Source: Nitrosomonadales bacterium
Lineage (GTDB): Bacteria; Pseudomonadota; Gammaproteobacteria; Burkholderiales; Gallionellaceae
NCBI GenBank assembly: GCA_016235045.1
Contig: JACRME010000013.1
Location: forward strand, 1 to 64,000
Direction: 5' to 3'
DNA length: 64,000 nt
Below the pieces are notes generated by a model. The model had not been told where the DNA came from, did no database searches, and saw only the letters and a program-made list of their open reading frames with translations. Both the position numbers and the translations under genes were made by a program. Shown here piece after piece: positions 28,989-38,398 of the stretch; position 1 is the stretch's first letter, and the number at the start of each line of letters is the position of its first letter.

Positions 28989-31900
28989 ATGCATAATCTC
29001 ACCCTACAGGCCATCCTCACCCCATCGGTATTCTGCGTCCCTGCGGATACACCGTTGCCCGACGTACTCGCCAGCATGGAATCGCTGCATATCAGTTGCG
29101 CGGTTGCCACCGACAATACCCGGCGTCCGCTGGGCATCTTCACCGAGCAGGACGCCATCCGCCTGATGGCGGATCGCAAGGTCGTGGCCGAACTCCGCAT
29201 GTCCGACGTAATGAGCGCCCCGCCGCTCACCGCGCCAGCCGACCTGAATTTCCGCGATGCTTACCGTCTGGTTTCCGACCGCAACCTGCGCCATCTTATC
29301 GTGGTGGACGACGAGAGCCGGATCGTCGGCGTGGTCAGCGAAGCGGATTTCCTGCATCACATGGGCATGGAGTTGCTGGTCGAGATCAAGTCCGTCGGCA
29401 GCGCCATGACGCGCAATATCCTCAGTCTGGGGGAGGATGCCTCCCTGGCGGAAGCGGTCGACCTGATGTCCGGAAACAGGATCAGTTGCATCGTCGTTGT
29501 CCGCGACAACAAGCCCGTCGGCATCCTCACCGAACGCGATACCGTCGGACTCGCCCGCACTGTCGGCGACCCGGCGCAGGTAAACATCGCGCACGTGATG
29601 AAAACGCCGGTGCAGACCATCGACGCGGCGGTGCCGATACAGCAGGCGATGATCAGGATGGAAGCGTCCGGCATCCGCCGCCTGGTGGTTGTCGAAGGAG
29701 ACACGCTGGCCGGCATCGTTACGCGCCACGATATCGTCAAGAACATGCAGGGCCGCTACCTGGAATTCCTGCATGAAACGCTGGACAAGCAGCAAATCGA
29801 CTTGCAGCAGGCCCAGCATCAGGCCGAACAGGCACGCCAGCAGTTGCTTTATCACAATCTGATGGAGCAGGTGAACGACGGCATCATTGTTCTCCACGCG
29901 GAAAGCGGCCGCATCGCGGACTGCAACGAGCAGGCTTGCCGCGATCTGGGTTACCCGCGCGACCAAATGCTGCAATTGACGATCTTCGACTTCACCACCC
30001 GCCTTGCCCCCGGACCGATCTGGCAAGCGGAACTGGAAATCTTCTTCCGCGAAGGCCACCGCCTGGTCGAGAGTCAACACCGGCGACGCGACGGCAGCCT
30101 CTTCCCGGTTGAAATCAATGCCCGCCTGATTGAGAAAAACAAGGAGCGTTACATCGTCGCCGTCGCGCGCGACATGACCGAGCGCAAACGCGCCCAGACG
30201 CAACTGCAATTGCAGGACACGGCGCTCAATTCATCCGCCAACGCCATTGTCATCACCGACAGCGACGCCGTCATTCAGTGGGCAAATCCGGCCTTTTCGG
30301 AGATGACCGGATACACCACCGAGGAAGTAATCGGCAAGCGTCCCAAAGACCTGGTGAACTCGGGCGTCCAGACGCGCGATTTCTATGAAGCGTTGTGGAA
30401 CACCATTCAGGGCGGCCAGGTGTGGCGCGGCGAACTGGTCAACAAGCACAAGGACGGCTCGTTCTACACCGAAGAGATGACCATCACGCCGGTGTATACG
30501 GACCACAAGCGCATCACCCACTTCATCGCCGTCAAGCAGAACATCAGCGAACGCAAGAAAACCGAGGAACAACTGCGCGAAGCTGCGGCAGTGATGCAGA
30601 GTACGCATGACGGCGTGATCATCACCGACACCACGCCGCGCATTCTTGCCGTCAACGAGGCCTACACGTCGATCACCGGCTACACCCAGGATGAAGTCAT
30701 CGGCAAAGACCCCGGCATCATCGGTTCCGGACGCCAGGGCAAATCGTTCTACGAATCCATGTGGAAGATACTGCAGCAGGACGGTTTCTGGCAGGGCGAA
30801 ATATGGAACCGGCGCAAAAACGGCGAAATCTACCCGCAATGGCTGAGCATCAGCGCCGTCCTCGACGACCGGCAGCAGCCGGTGCGCTACATCGGCGTGT
30901 TTTCGGACATCTCGAAACTGAAGGAAAGCCAGTCGCAGCTTGAGTTCCTCGCCCACCACGATCCGCTGACCCGGCTCTTCAACCGCGCTGCGGTCGAGGC
31001 GCGCATGGAACAGGAACTGGAACAGGCGAAACGCCACCAGCGGGCACTGTGCGTCCTGTTCATCGATCTGGATCGCTTCAAGCAGGTCAACGACAGTTTC
31101 GGCCACGTTATCGGCGACGAATTGCTGTGCAGCGTGGCGGACCGCCTGCGGGTGCGCCTGCGCGAAGGCGACACGCTGGGTCGCCTGGGCGGCGACGAAT
31201 TCATCCTGCTGGCCACCCCGTTGCGGGAAAAGCAGGATGCCGCCGTCATTGCGCGCGACATCCTCTCTTCCTTGAGCGAGCCGTTCAACCTGTCCACCGG
31301 GCACGAAGTGTTCATCGGCGGCAGTATCGGCATCAGCCTGTTCCCCGACAATGGTTCGAGTGTGGCGGAACTGACCAAGAATGCGGATGCCGCGATGTAC
31401 CTGGCCAAGGAAAACGGCCGCAACCAGTTTTCTTTCTACACGCCGGAATTGAATGCCGATGCGCGCAAGAAACTGGAACTGGAAAACGACCTGCGCCGCG
31501 CCGTCCTGCACGACGAACTGCGCCTGCACTACCAGCCCAAGGTGAATATCGGCACGGGGTCGATCAGCGGGGCCGAAGCGCTGGTGCGCTGGAAAAAGTC
31601 CGATGGCAGCTGGGTATCGCCCGCCCGCTTCATCCCGGTTGCGGAAAAATCCGGCGTCATCCTGACCATCGGCAACTGGGTCATCGAACAAGCCTGTTTG
31701 CAGATACGCAACTGGCAGGAGGAAGGGCTGCCGGAAATCTGCGTGGCCGTGAACGTCTCGGCACGCCAGTTCCGCAGCGGCCATCTGGACAAGCTGGTGA
31801 AGAGCGCGCTGGACAAATTCGGCGTGTTGCCGCACCAACTGGAGTTGGAGTTGACCGAGAGCATGCTGATGAACGAGCCGGAACGCGCCATCGAAACCAT

Positions 31901-32255
31901 GAACAAGCTGAAAAAAGTCGGCGTGAAACTTTCGCTCGACGACTTCGGTACGGGCTATTCCAACTTCGGCTACCTGAGGCGCTTCCCGATCGACAGCCTG
32001 AAAATAGACCAGTCATTCGTGCGCGGCGTTGCCAGCAAACCGGAAGATGCGATGATCGTCGACTCCATCATCGGTTTGGCGCAGCGCATGAAGCTGCATG
32101 TCATCGCGGAAGGCGTCGAAACCGCCGACCAGCTCCACTACCTGCGCGCCAACCATTGCGACGAATTGCAGGGTTACTACTTCAGCAAGGCCCTGCCCGC
32201 CGCCGAATTCGCCGAGTTGCTGCGCGGCGACAAAAAGTTGCCCCTGATCGATTGA
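28989..32255 (+). CDS. CBS-PAS-GGDEF-EAL sensory c-di-GMP cyclase/phosphodiesterase
   Basis: From the ATG at 28989 the protein has 1088 residues and no membrane segment. Order: four CBS motifs in two pairs (about 1-260; e.g. VMSAPPLTAPADLNFRDA and HVMKTPVQTIDAAVPIQQA), a short coiled coil, three PAS domains (about 285-650), GGDEF (motif intact near 734, with an upstream RxxD-like segment) and EAL (EALVRW near 863, DDFGTGYSNF and LKIDQSF intact). Both catalytic motifs look active, so it may make or degrade c-di-GMP depending on input; CBS pairs often bind adenine nucleotides, suggesting an energy signal. It converges with the MASE1-GGDEF gene, 13 nt apart. Confidence 0.92.
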   Translation: MHNLTLQAILTPSVFCVPADTPLPDVLASMESLHISCAVATDNTRRPLGIFTEQDAIRLMADRKVVAELRMSDVMSAPPLTAPADLNFRDAYRLVSDRNLRHLIVVDDESRIVGVVSEADFLHHMGMELLVEIKSVGSAMTRNILSLGEDASLAEAVDLMSGNRISCIVVVRDNKPVGILTERDTVGLARTVGDPAQVNIAHVMKTPVQTIDAAVPIQQAMIRMEASGIRRLVVVEGDTLAGIVTRHDIVKNMQGRYLEFLHETLDKQQIDLQQAQHQAEQARQQLLYHNLMEQVNDGIIVLHAESGRIADCNEQACRDLGYPRDQMLQLTIFDFTTRLAPGPIWQAELEIFFREGHRLVESQHRRRDGSLFPVEINARLIEKNKERYIVAVARDMTERKRAQTQLQLQDTALNSSANAIVITDSDAVIQWANPAFSEMTGYTTEEVIGKRPKDLVNSGVQTRDFYEALWNTIQGGQVWRGELVNKHKDGSFYTEEMTITPVYTDHKRITHFIAVKQNISERKKTEEQLREAAAVMQSTHDGVIITDTTPRILAVNEAYTSITGYTQDEVIGKDPGIIGSGRQGKSFYESMWKILQQDGFWQGEIWNRRKNGEIYPQWLSISAVLDDRQQPVRYIGVFSDISKLKESQSQLEFLAHHDPLTRLFNRAAVEARMEQELEQAKRHQRALCVLFIDLDRFKQVNDSFGHVIGDELLCSVADRLRVRLREGDTLGRLGGDEFILLATPLREKQDAAVIARDILSSLSEPFNLSTGHEVFIGGSIGISLFPDNGSSVAELTKNADAAMYLAKENGRNQFSFYTPELNADARKKLELENDLRRAVLHDELRLHYQPKVNIGTGSISGAEALVRWKKSDGSWVSPARFIPVAEKSGVILTIGNWVIEQACLQIRNWQEEGLPEICVAVNVSARQFRSGHLDKLVKSALDKFGVLPHQLELELTESMLMNEPERAIETMNKLKKVGVKLSLDDFGTGYSNFGYLRRFPIDSLKIDQSFVRGVASKPEDAMIVDSIIGLAQRMKLHVIAEGVETADQLHYLRANHCDELQGYYFSKALPAAEFAELLRGDKKLPLID

Positions 32256-32268
32256 CAACCCGAACCGA

Positions 32269-34041
32269 TCATTTCACAACCCTGAATTTCTCCTCGCTCA
32301 TGCAATAAGTGTTTGCGCCGTTGTGCTTGGCCTTGTACATGGCCGCATCCGCCTTGCTCAGGATCGCATCCATGTCGCGCCCGTCCTCGGGATAAATGGC
32401 AATGCCCATGCTGCCGGAAACATGGATCGCGTGGCCGTCTATGCTGTAGGGCAGGCTCAACGAGGCCAGTATCTTGTCGGCCAGCCCCGTCACATCGCTG
32501 CGTGCCGACACCTCGGTCGCCAGGATCGCGAATTCGTCGCCGCCGAATCTGGAAACCGTGTCGATTTCCCGCACCTGCAATTTCAATCGCGCCGCAACGG
32601 CCACCAGCAACTTGTCGCCAACCAGATGCCCCAGCGTGTCGTTCACCGGCTTGAACCGGTCCAGGTCGATGTACATGACGGCAAATTTCTTGTTTTGCCG
32701 TTTTGCCCGCGCCAGTTGCTGCTTGAAACGGTCGCGGAACAATAGGCGATTGGGAAGATTGGTCAGGAAATCGTGCTGCGCCTGATGCGCCACGGTTTCC
32801 TGTTCCGCCTTGATTTGCGTAATGTCGGAAAAGACCCCGATACGGTTGACCACCTTGCCCTGCGCATCCTTGAGGCTGTAAATGGAAAGCTTCTCCAGAT
32901 AGGCCTCGCCATCCTTGCGGCGGTTCCACAACTCGCCTTCCCAACGGCCTGTCTCATCCAGCGATTTCCACATCTCCGTATAGAATTCCTCGCTTTGCTT
33001 GCCGGAAGACAACAGTCTCGGTTTCATGCCGATCGCCTCGTCATGTTCATATCCAGTCAGGGCGGTAAAGGCGGGGTTGACCTCGATTATGTTGTTGTCG
33101 GCATCCACGATCATGATGCCGTCATTGCTGACCGAGAACACCTTGGCATTCAGCGCGATCAGGTGTGCCGCCCTGCGCTGCGCCGTGGATAGCACCGCCA
33201 GCGCCATGCCGGCGATGGCCAGCAGCATCGCGAACATCCAGAAATTGGACATCCCGTAACGGGCGAAATCGTCGGAGAAATAGCCGGTTTGCAGATACGC
33301 GCCGGCCAGCACCTGCGACATGAACAGCAACTGGATCAGCGCGGTATTCCGGCGCCCGGTGCGCAGGCCTGCCCAGATCAGCATCGGAAATATCCAGTTC
33401 AGCCCGATCGGCTGATCGAGCGTGATCCCCGGCAGTTTCCAGCCGAGAAAGAGGGTCTGGCCGATGGCAAACGATGCCGCCCACAGCGCGCCCAGTTCCC
33501 ATAGTTTGGATGGTTTGAGGAACTTCGACTTCTGCCTGGCAAATACCAGCACGATAGGAGTGAAAAACGCGATGCCCAGCACGTTGGCGCGCCACCACTG
33601 CCACATGACGTCGGCAAGAATCTCCGGCGTGATCGAACCGGATTCCAGCAAGGCAAGCGGCCCCAGAGTGGCACTGGCGAGCGGGGGAATCAGTCCGCCC
33701 AACAGGACGATCTGGAACAGGTCGCGCGGGCGGTTCAGCGAAAGATCGAGTTGATTGAAGCGATTGAGCAGGTAAAAGCCGACAAACGTTTCCAGCGTGT
33801 TGCCGACGGCAAAACCGAACACAAACAGCAACGGCGCCTCCACCGTCAAAGCGATAAGGCTCGCCGCGATGAACACGGCCGGAAGGTAGCGAATGCCCCC
33901 GAGCAACAATGCCGCCAGCGCAATGCCGCTGGCCGGCCAGAATATTGTGGCACTGCTGCTTACTGTGCCAAATACCAGACCCACCTTTGCCGCAACAAGG
34001 TACGCTACGACCAGTACTGCCGAATTAACGATGAATGGCAA
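32269..34041 (-). CDS. MASE1-PAS diguanylate cyclase
   Basis: Membrane-bound c-di-GMP synthase, 590 residues. Residues 1-290 form a MASE1 sensor with eight or so helices (TVSSSATIFWPASGIALAALLLG is typical), followed by PAS (about 305-425; VDADNNIIEVNPAFTALTGY) and GGDEF (active GGDEF near 498; FKPVNDTLGHLVGDKLL). No EAL. The start is a TTG with GAGGGG upstream; the first residues already belong to helix 1, so a later start is unlikely. It converges with the preceding c-di-GMP gene. Confidence 0.9.
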   Translation of the reverse strand: MPFIVNSAVLVVAYLVAAKVGLVFGTVSSSATIFWPASGIALAALLLGGIRYLPAVFIAASLIALTVEAPLLFVFGFAVGNTLETFVGFYLLNRFNQLDLSLNRPRDLFQIVLLGGLIPPLASATLGPLALLESGSITPEILADVMWQWWRANVLGIAFFTPIVLVFARQKSKFLKPSKLWELGALWAASFAIGQTLFLGWKLPGITLDQPIGLNWIFPMLIWAGLRTGRRNTALIQLLFMSQVLAGAYLQTGYFSDDFARYGMSNFWMFAMLLAIAGMALAVLSTAQRRAAHLIALNAKVFSVSNDGIMIVDADNNIIEVNPAFTALTGYEHDEAIGMKPRLLSSGKQSEEFYTEMWKSLDETGRWEGELWNRRKDGEAYLEKLSIYSLKDAQGKVVNRIGVFSDITQIKAEQETVAHQAQHDFLTNLPNRLLFRDRFKQQLARAKRQNKKFAVMYIDLDRFKPVNDTLGHLVGDKLLVAVAARLKLQVREIDTVSRFGGDEFAILATEVSARSDVTGLADKILASLSLPYSIDGHAIHVSGSMGIAIYPEDGRDMDAILSKADAAMYKAKHNGANTYCMSEEKFRVVK

Positions 34042-34305
34042 ATTCCCCTCACGAAAAACGTGCGAACCCCAATCATCCCCCTCCCGTCAATTCTAGTTAT
34101 TTGATTAACTTATATGCGGTTGGATTGAATAAGTCAATTCGCAACACCCCCAGTATCCACTTTTAAATCATGGGCATAAATCGGGATTGGGCGTGCTCCG
34201 GGTATATTGCCCAGGCTTGGGATAATTGCGTTCCGTTCCCACTCTAACTGGGCGACAGAACCCGATTCGATTATCCTGCCATGAATACAAAATGAAGGTA
34301 CAAAA
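34042..34305. other. Gene-free interval between divergent genes
   Basis: The 264 nt between the divergent MASE1-GGDEF and lipoprotein genes are AT-richer than the surroundings. It should hold both promoters, but I see no convincing -35/-10 pair, no copy of the repeats found elsewhere and no structured RNA. Confidence 0.5.
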
Positions 34306-35106
34306 ATGAAAAAATTGCTCATGCTGCTGGTGTTGGCCTCCGTAACGGCTTGCGCGACGCTGGAACATCAACAAAGTTACCGGCAGGTTGCGCCGACGAA
34401 ATATCCGCAAACCGCCAAAGTCATGGTGTTCGAATACCGCAACGTCAACATCCGCGAAATCTACGAACTGCTGTACAGCGACTACCTGGTCGTCGGCAGA
34501 TCCGAATTCAGCGGCGCTTACGAAAATCCCGCCCGGTCGGTCGAATTCGCGAAATCGATAGGGGCGGAAATTTTCATTGCCGCCTCGCAATTCAAGGATA
34601 CCCAGGTATCTTTCGTGCAATCGATCACGCCTTACTCGGACACGACCTTCATCAGCGGCTACACCGGCACCGGCTCCTTCTACGGTACCGCAACCAGCTA
34701 CGGCACGCGCACAACAATGATCCCGGTGCACATCGACCGCTACGATCAAAGCGGCCTGTATTTGAGAAACGTCGACCACGTGCTGCCGCTGTGGAAAAGA
34801 AAAATCGCGGACTATAAGGAAACCGGCGCAGCCCCCCTCTCCGGAACCTGGTACAACGAGAACTACGAATTGAAGCTCTACAAATCGGGCACGCAAATGG
34901 TCGCCTTCTTCCGGCAATCACCCGGGAACAGGGATGCGGGACAGCCCGATGAAATCAAGATGCTGTTCAATCCCGATACCGGGGTCGGCATCTACCTGAT
35001 GATGGACAGAACCCCGCAACCGGCCAGGATAGGGTTGAACAAGTTCGGTTTTCTCGAGGTCGATCTCGTCTCGCAGAACGACACCTACTCGTTCGCGCGC
35101 AGATAA
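34306..35106 (+). CDS. Lipoprotein of unknown function
   Basis: A 266-residue protein with a clear lipoprotein signal (MKKLLMLLVLASVTAC). The body contains a Gly/Tyr/Thr-rich stretch (SGYTGTGSFYGTATSYGTRT, about 123-142) like that of some outer-membrane assembly lipoproteins, and ends in a beta-rich domain with GTWYNENYELKLY. I do not recognise the family. It stands alone between divergent and convergent neighbours. AAGGT precedes the ATG by 6 nt. Confidence 0.75.
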   Translation: MKKLLMLLVLASVTACATLEHQQSYRQVAPTKYPQTAKVMVFEYRNVNIREIYELLYSDYLVVGRSEFSGAYENPARSVEFAKSIGAEIFIAASQFKDTQVSFVQSITPYSDTTFISGYTGTGSFYGTATSYGTRTTMIPVHIDRYDQSGLYLRNVDHVLPLWKRKIADYKETGAAPLSGTWYNENYELKLYKSGTQMVAFFRQSPGNRDAGQPDEIKMLFNPDTGVGIYLMMDRTPQPARIGLNKFGFLEVDLVSQNDTYSFARR

Positions 35107-35119
35107 CGCCGCTAGCCGG

Positions 35120-35659
35120 TCACGCTGCGGGCCATTCCAGTTCCACCCATTCGCAATTGTCGATGCCCCGCTGCGCGGTCTGCGCCGGGTTTGTGCTCAG
35201 CAGGCACAACGCCGCCACGATGGGATTCTCGTGCGACACCGCCAGCACGAAAGCATCGGGATGGCGCGCGGCGGCTTCGTCCAGAAAACCGCGCAAGCGC
35301 TCCATCTGCTCGACGAACGATTCGCCCCCGGGCGGCCTGGCGTGCAGGTAATCGTCTCGCACGCAATCCCTGAAGGCCTCCACGTGCAGACCATCCATCC
35401 CGGAAATGCGCTCGTTCAGGCGCGCATCGATGCGCAGTTCCAGTTCGCGATGCTCCAGCAGGATGGCCGCGGTCTGCTGCGCGCGCGGAAACTGCGACGC
35501 ATAAGCGTGGGTGAACGGCATTCCGCGCAACTGCTCCGCCGCGGCAGCGGCCTGCGCCCTGCCGCGCCCGGTCAGGTTGACGATGCGCACCGGGTCGTCG
35601 TTGATTTCAAACCTGACGTTGCCCTCGCTCTCGCCGTGACGAACCAGAATGATCTTCAT
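35120..35659 (-). CDS. Histidine phosphatase superfamily protein (phosphoglycerate mutase-like)
   Basis: A 179-residue phosphohydrolase. The catalytic RHG motif opens the protein (MKIILVRHGESEGN), the second histidine is in LAVSHENPI, and the acid/base region NERISGMDG is present. The start is fixed at 35659 because the RHG motif lies at the N-terminus in this family. The substrate is unknown. It follows the DjlA-like gene by 16 nt on the same strand. Confidence 0.88.
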   Translation of the reverse strand: MKIILVRHGESEGNVRFEINDDPVRIVNLTGRGRAQAAAAAEQLRGMPFTHAYASQFPRAQQTAAILLEHRELELRIDARLNERISGMDGLHVEAFRDCVRDDYLHARPPGGESFVEQMERLRGFLDEAAARHPDAFVLAVSHENPIVAALCLLSTNPAQTAQRGIDNCEWVELEWPAA

Positions 35660-35675
35660 GCGCCGGGTCGGTCGC

Positions 35676-36449
35676 TCAGAGGTTGCGCTGCTTCTTGACC
35701 AGGTCGTAGGCAAGCTGGATATCTTTCGCCTGCTCGGTTGCCATCTTGATCATGTCGTCCGGCATGCCCTGCCCGATCAGCTTGTCCGGGTGGTACTGGC
35801 TCATCAGCTTGCGGTAGGCGCGCTTGACCTCGGCATCGCTACTGTCCTTCGCCACGCCCAGCGCCTTGTATGCATCGTCCAGCGCCGCCTCCGCATTGAC
35901 CTGCCCAGCGGCAAAATGGGTCTGGTTCAGCACCATGTCCTTCAGGCGCTGAAACGCTTCGCGGCCGTAGCCCAGGTATCCCGCAATATCGGCGAGCAAC
36001 TCTTCTTCCGCCGGATGGAAATGGCCGTCCGCCAGCGCCATCACGATCAGGTAGATCAGCAACATCTCTTTCAGGTTGCGCGTGTGGCCGCACGCGGCCA
36101 TGAACTTCCGGCAGGCCGGCTCGATATCGAATGCCGGATCGGCGCCCTTCTTGAACAACGCGATGGCCTGCTGGCGATGCTCCGCCGTCATGCCCAATTT
36201 CTGCATGAACTGCTCGACGTGCGCGATCTCCTCTTCCGACACGCGCCCGTCCGCCTTGGCCAGCTTGCCCATCGAAACGAACACCGTCTCGACGAACACC
36301 GCCTGGCGGATCGCATTCTGCAGCGGGTTCAGCGCCCCCTGGCCGAACGCGCGGATACGGTCGATGACCGCGCCGAGGATCAGGCCGAACAAAACACCCG
36401 GCCAGCCAAAAAAATAATAACCCGCAACGATACCGATGAGCTTGAACAA
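35676..36449 (-). CDS. djlA: DjlA-like co-chaperone with TerB and J domains
   Basis: A 257-residue protein with one N-terminal membrane helix (IVAGYYFFGWPGVLFGLILGA), a TerB-like helical domain (about 55-165) and a C-terminal J domain with the HPD motif (YHPDKLIGQGMPDDM) that stimulates DnaK. This is the order of DjlA. The start is a TTG at 36449 with GGAG five bases ahead; the longer frame to 36512 overlaps sequence upstream of the divergent gene and lacks a good start. It shares a divergent region with the phospholipase-D-like gene. Confidence 0.88.
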   Translation of the reverse strand: MFKLIGIVAGYYFFGWPGVLFGLILGAVIDRIRAFGQGALNPLQNAIRQAVFVETVFVSMGKLAKADGRVSEEEIAHVEQFMQKLGMTAEHRQQAIALFKKGADPAFDIEPACRKFMAACGHTRNLKEMLLIYLIVMALADGHFHPAEEELLADIAGYLGYGREAFQRLKDMVLNQTHFAAGQVNAEAALDDAYKALGVAKDSSDAEVKRAYRKLMSQYHPDKLIGQGMPDDMIKMATEQAKDIQLAYDLVKKQRNL

Positions 36450-36505
36450 GGCGACTCCAGAGCAAGATGAAAAAAACGAGCGCGCATTATACCCGCGACA
36501 CTGCG

Positions 36506-36633
36506 TTGACATCCCCCTCGCAACTCACCTAAAGTGGGCTCTCTGCAAATTCGCTCCACCCGCAAACATACACGGTGCGAGGCCCGCCCGCCGCAATTTC
36601 CGATCAACCCACCTTCAAGGAAATGTACCCATC
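36506..36633 (+). promoter_or_regulatory. Recurrent promoter/leader element, copy A
   Basis: TTGACA (36506-36511), 17 nt of C-rich spacer, then CTAAAG (36529-36534). The flanks TTGACATCCCCC and CAACTCACCTAAAGT match copies B to D. The leader shares CACGGTGCGAGGC (about 36571-36583) with copy B and then diverges, so only the 5-prime half of the long leader is kept. It ends at the start of the phospholipase-D-like gene. Confidence 0.7.
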
Positions 36634-38301
36634 ATGCGAAACAGACAAACAAGCGACCAGTTAAGCGTCCAGGCCATTGCCGGCACCCACGTCGTATTGC
36701 TCGGCATGAACCTGCCCAAATCGAAATGCCCGGGATTGCTCGGCTTTGCCATCAGGCGGTACGATCGCACCGAGGGGGAAGCGTATTGGCTGAGCGGCTA
36801 CAAGACTTTCGCCAGCGTGGTGCCCGACCCGGCGCCCGGCGTGCAGTATTCGAGCCGGCGCCATCCGATCCAGGGCTTCACCTGGTCCGACTTCTCCGCC
36901 AAGCCCGGCTACGACTACACCTATGAGGTTGTCGCGATGCGCGGCACGCCCGCCGCCCCGGAAGAATCCGAACGGGTCAGCGTGGACATCCGCACCGAAT
37001 CCGAATCGCCTTCCGGCAGCAAACACCATGTGCATTTCAACCGCGGTGCGGCCGCGTCGCAGGAATACACCAGGCGCTTTGGCGAGAAAAGTCCCGAAGA
37101 AGCCGGCCAGGCCGCCTTCGACTGGCTGTCGCGCGGCGCGGCGGAAGCCATCGGGAATTTCATCGGGCGCGCCGCCGATGCGGGCTGGGGGCTGCGCGTA
37201 TGCGCCTACGAGTTCACCGAAGAGCGCGTTCTGCAAGCGCTCAAGGACGCCCATAAACGCAACGCGGATGTACGCATCCTGTATCACGCGCGCAACGACA
37301 GCACCCGGACGGGCAATGAGGAAGCGATCAGGAAATTCGCCCTGTCCAGGATTTGCAAGCCGCGCAATGCCAAGGGACTCTCGCTCTCGCACAACAAGGT
37401 GATCGTCCTCACCAAGGGCGGCAAGGCGCAGGCCGTGCTCACCGGCTCGACCAATTTCAGCAAGGGCGGCATCTACGGGCACAGCAACGTCGTGCATGTC
37501 TGCGAGGACAACAAGATTGCCGCCCAGTATCTGTGGCTGTGGGACGAGCTCGCCAAGAACGAAGACCGGCGTTATGCGGCGCCGGTACTGGCCGAGCGGA
37601 CGCCGCTTCCCGACGAGAAGTCCGCCGGAACCTGGCCGATTTTCAGCCCGCGCTCCGACCTGTCCGCCCTGGAGTGGTATGCCACCCAGGCCAGGGAAGG
37701 CAAGGGCGCGCTGTTCATGACCTTCGCCTTCGGCATGAACGACTTGTTCCAGGATGCCTACCGCGACGGCAACGCCAAGTTGCGCTACAGCCTCATGGAA
37801 AAAATGAGCGGCCCGACCAAAACCCCGGCGCAGAAAAAAGCGAACGAAGCCAGGATCATCGCGCTGCGCAAAATGGAGGAGAACAAGTTCGCCATCGGTT
37901 CGCAACTGCAGGAAGGCGCGTTCGGCCGCTGGCTGGACGAAAGCCTGACCGGGCTCAACGCCAACGTGAAATACCTGCACACCAAATACATGCTGGTCGA
38001 TCCGCTGGGAAAAAACCCGCTGGTCGTGAGCGGCTCCGCCAACTTCAGCGATGCCTCCACCCTCTCCAACGACGAGAACATGCTCATCATCCGCGGCGAC
38101 ACCCGCGTGGCCGACATCTACCTGGGCGAATTCATGCGCCTGTATCGCCACTATGCATTCCGCGACTGGCTGTCGTCCCAACCGGAAAACCGGCAGACCG
38201 AAGCCAAAGTGTCGCACCTGGACGAAAACAACCTCTGGTGGAAGCGCTACTTCGGCACCTCGTTCGCGTCGCGCCAGCGCGCATATTTCGCCGGAAAGTG
38301 A
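36634..38301 (+). CDS. Phospholipase D-like domain protein
   Basis: A 555-residue protein from the ATG at 36634 (AAGGA about 12 nt upstream). An N-terminal beta-rich, Fn3-like domain (about 1-125) precedes two PLD half-sites. The second has the full motif HTKYMLVD plus SGSANFSDAS; the first reads HNKVIVLT plus TGSTNFSKGG, so the usual Asp of HxKxxxxD is replaced by Thr. No signal peptide is seen. Phosphodiester hydrolysis of lipid or nucleic acid is possible; the substrate cannot be told. Expression is probably driven by element A, shared with lysis-type operons downstream. Confidence 0.82.
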   Translation: MRNRQTSDQLSVQAIAGTHVVLLGMNLPKSKCPGLLGFAIRRYDRTEGEAYWLSGYKTFASVVPDPAPGVQYSSRRHPIQGFTWSDFSAKPGYDYTYEVVAMRGTPAAPEESERVSVDIRTESESPSGSKHHVHFNRGAAASQEYTRRFGEKSPEEAGQAAFDWLSRGAAEAIGNFIGRAADAGWGLRVCAYEFTEERVLQALKDAHKRNADVRILYHARNDSTRTGNEEAIRKFALSRICKPRNAKGLSLSHNKVIVLTKGGKAQAVLTGSTNFSKGGIYGHSNVVHVCEDNKIAAQYLWLWDELAKNEDRRYAAPVLAERTPLPDEKSAGTWPIFSPRSDLSALEWYATQAREGKGALFMTFAFGMNDLFQDAYRDGNAKLRYSLMEKMSGPTKTPAQKKANEARIIALRKMEENKFAIGSQLQEGAFGRWLDESLTGLNANVKYLHTKYMLVDPLGKNPLVVSGSANFSDASTLSNDENMLIIRGDTRVADIYLGEFMRLYRHYAFRDWLSSQPENRQTEAKVSHLDENNLWWKRYFGTSFASRQRAYFAGK

Positions 38302-38333
38302 TCCCCGCAATTCCGTGAGGCCAGTCCGCACAC

Positions 38334-38362
38334 AAAAAAGGCGACCGCTGGTCGCCTTTTTT
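38334..38362. terminator. Bidirectional terminator
   Basis: AAAAAAGGCGACC GCT GGTCGCCTTTTTT is a 7-bp GC stem with an A-run on the left and a T-run on the right. It can end transcription of the phospholipase-D-like gene and of the convergent OB-fold gene. Confidence 0.93.
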
Positions 38363-38398
38363 AGCGGGAGCAGACATCCTGCTCCGGCGCGCCAGACC

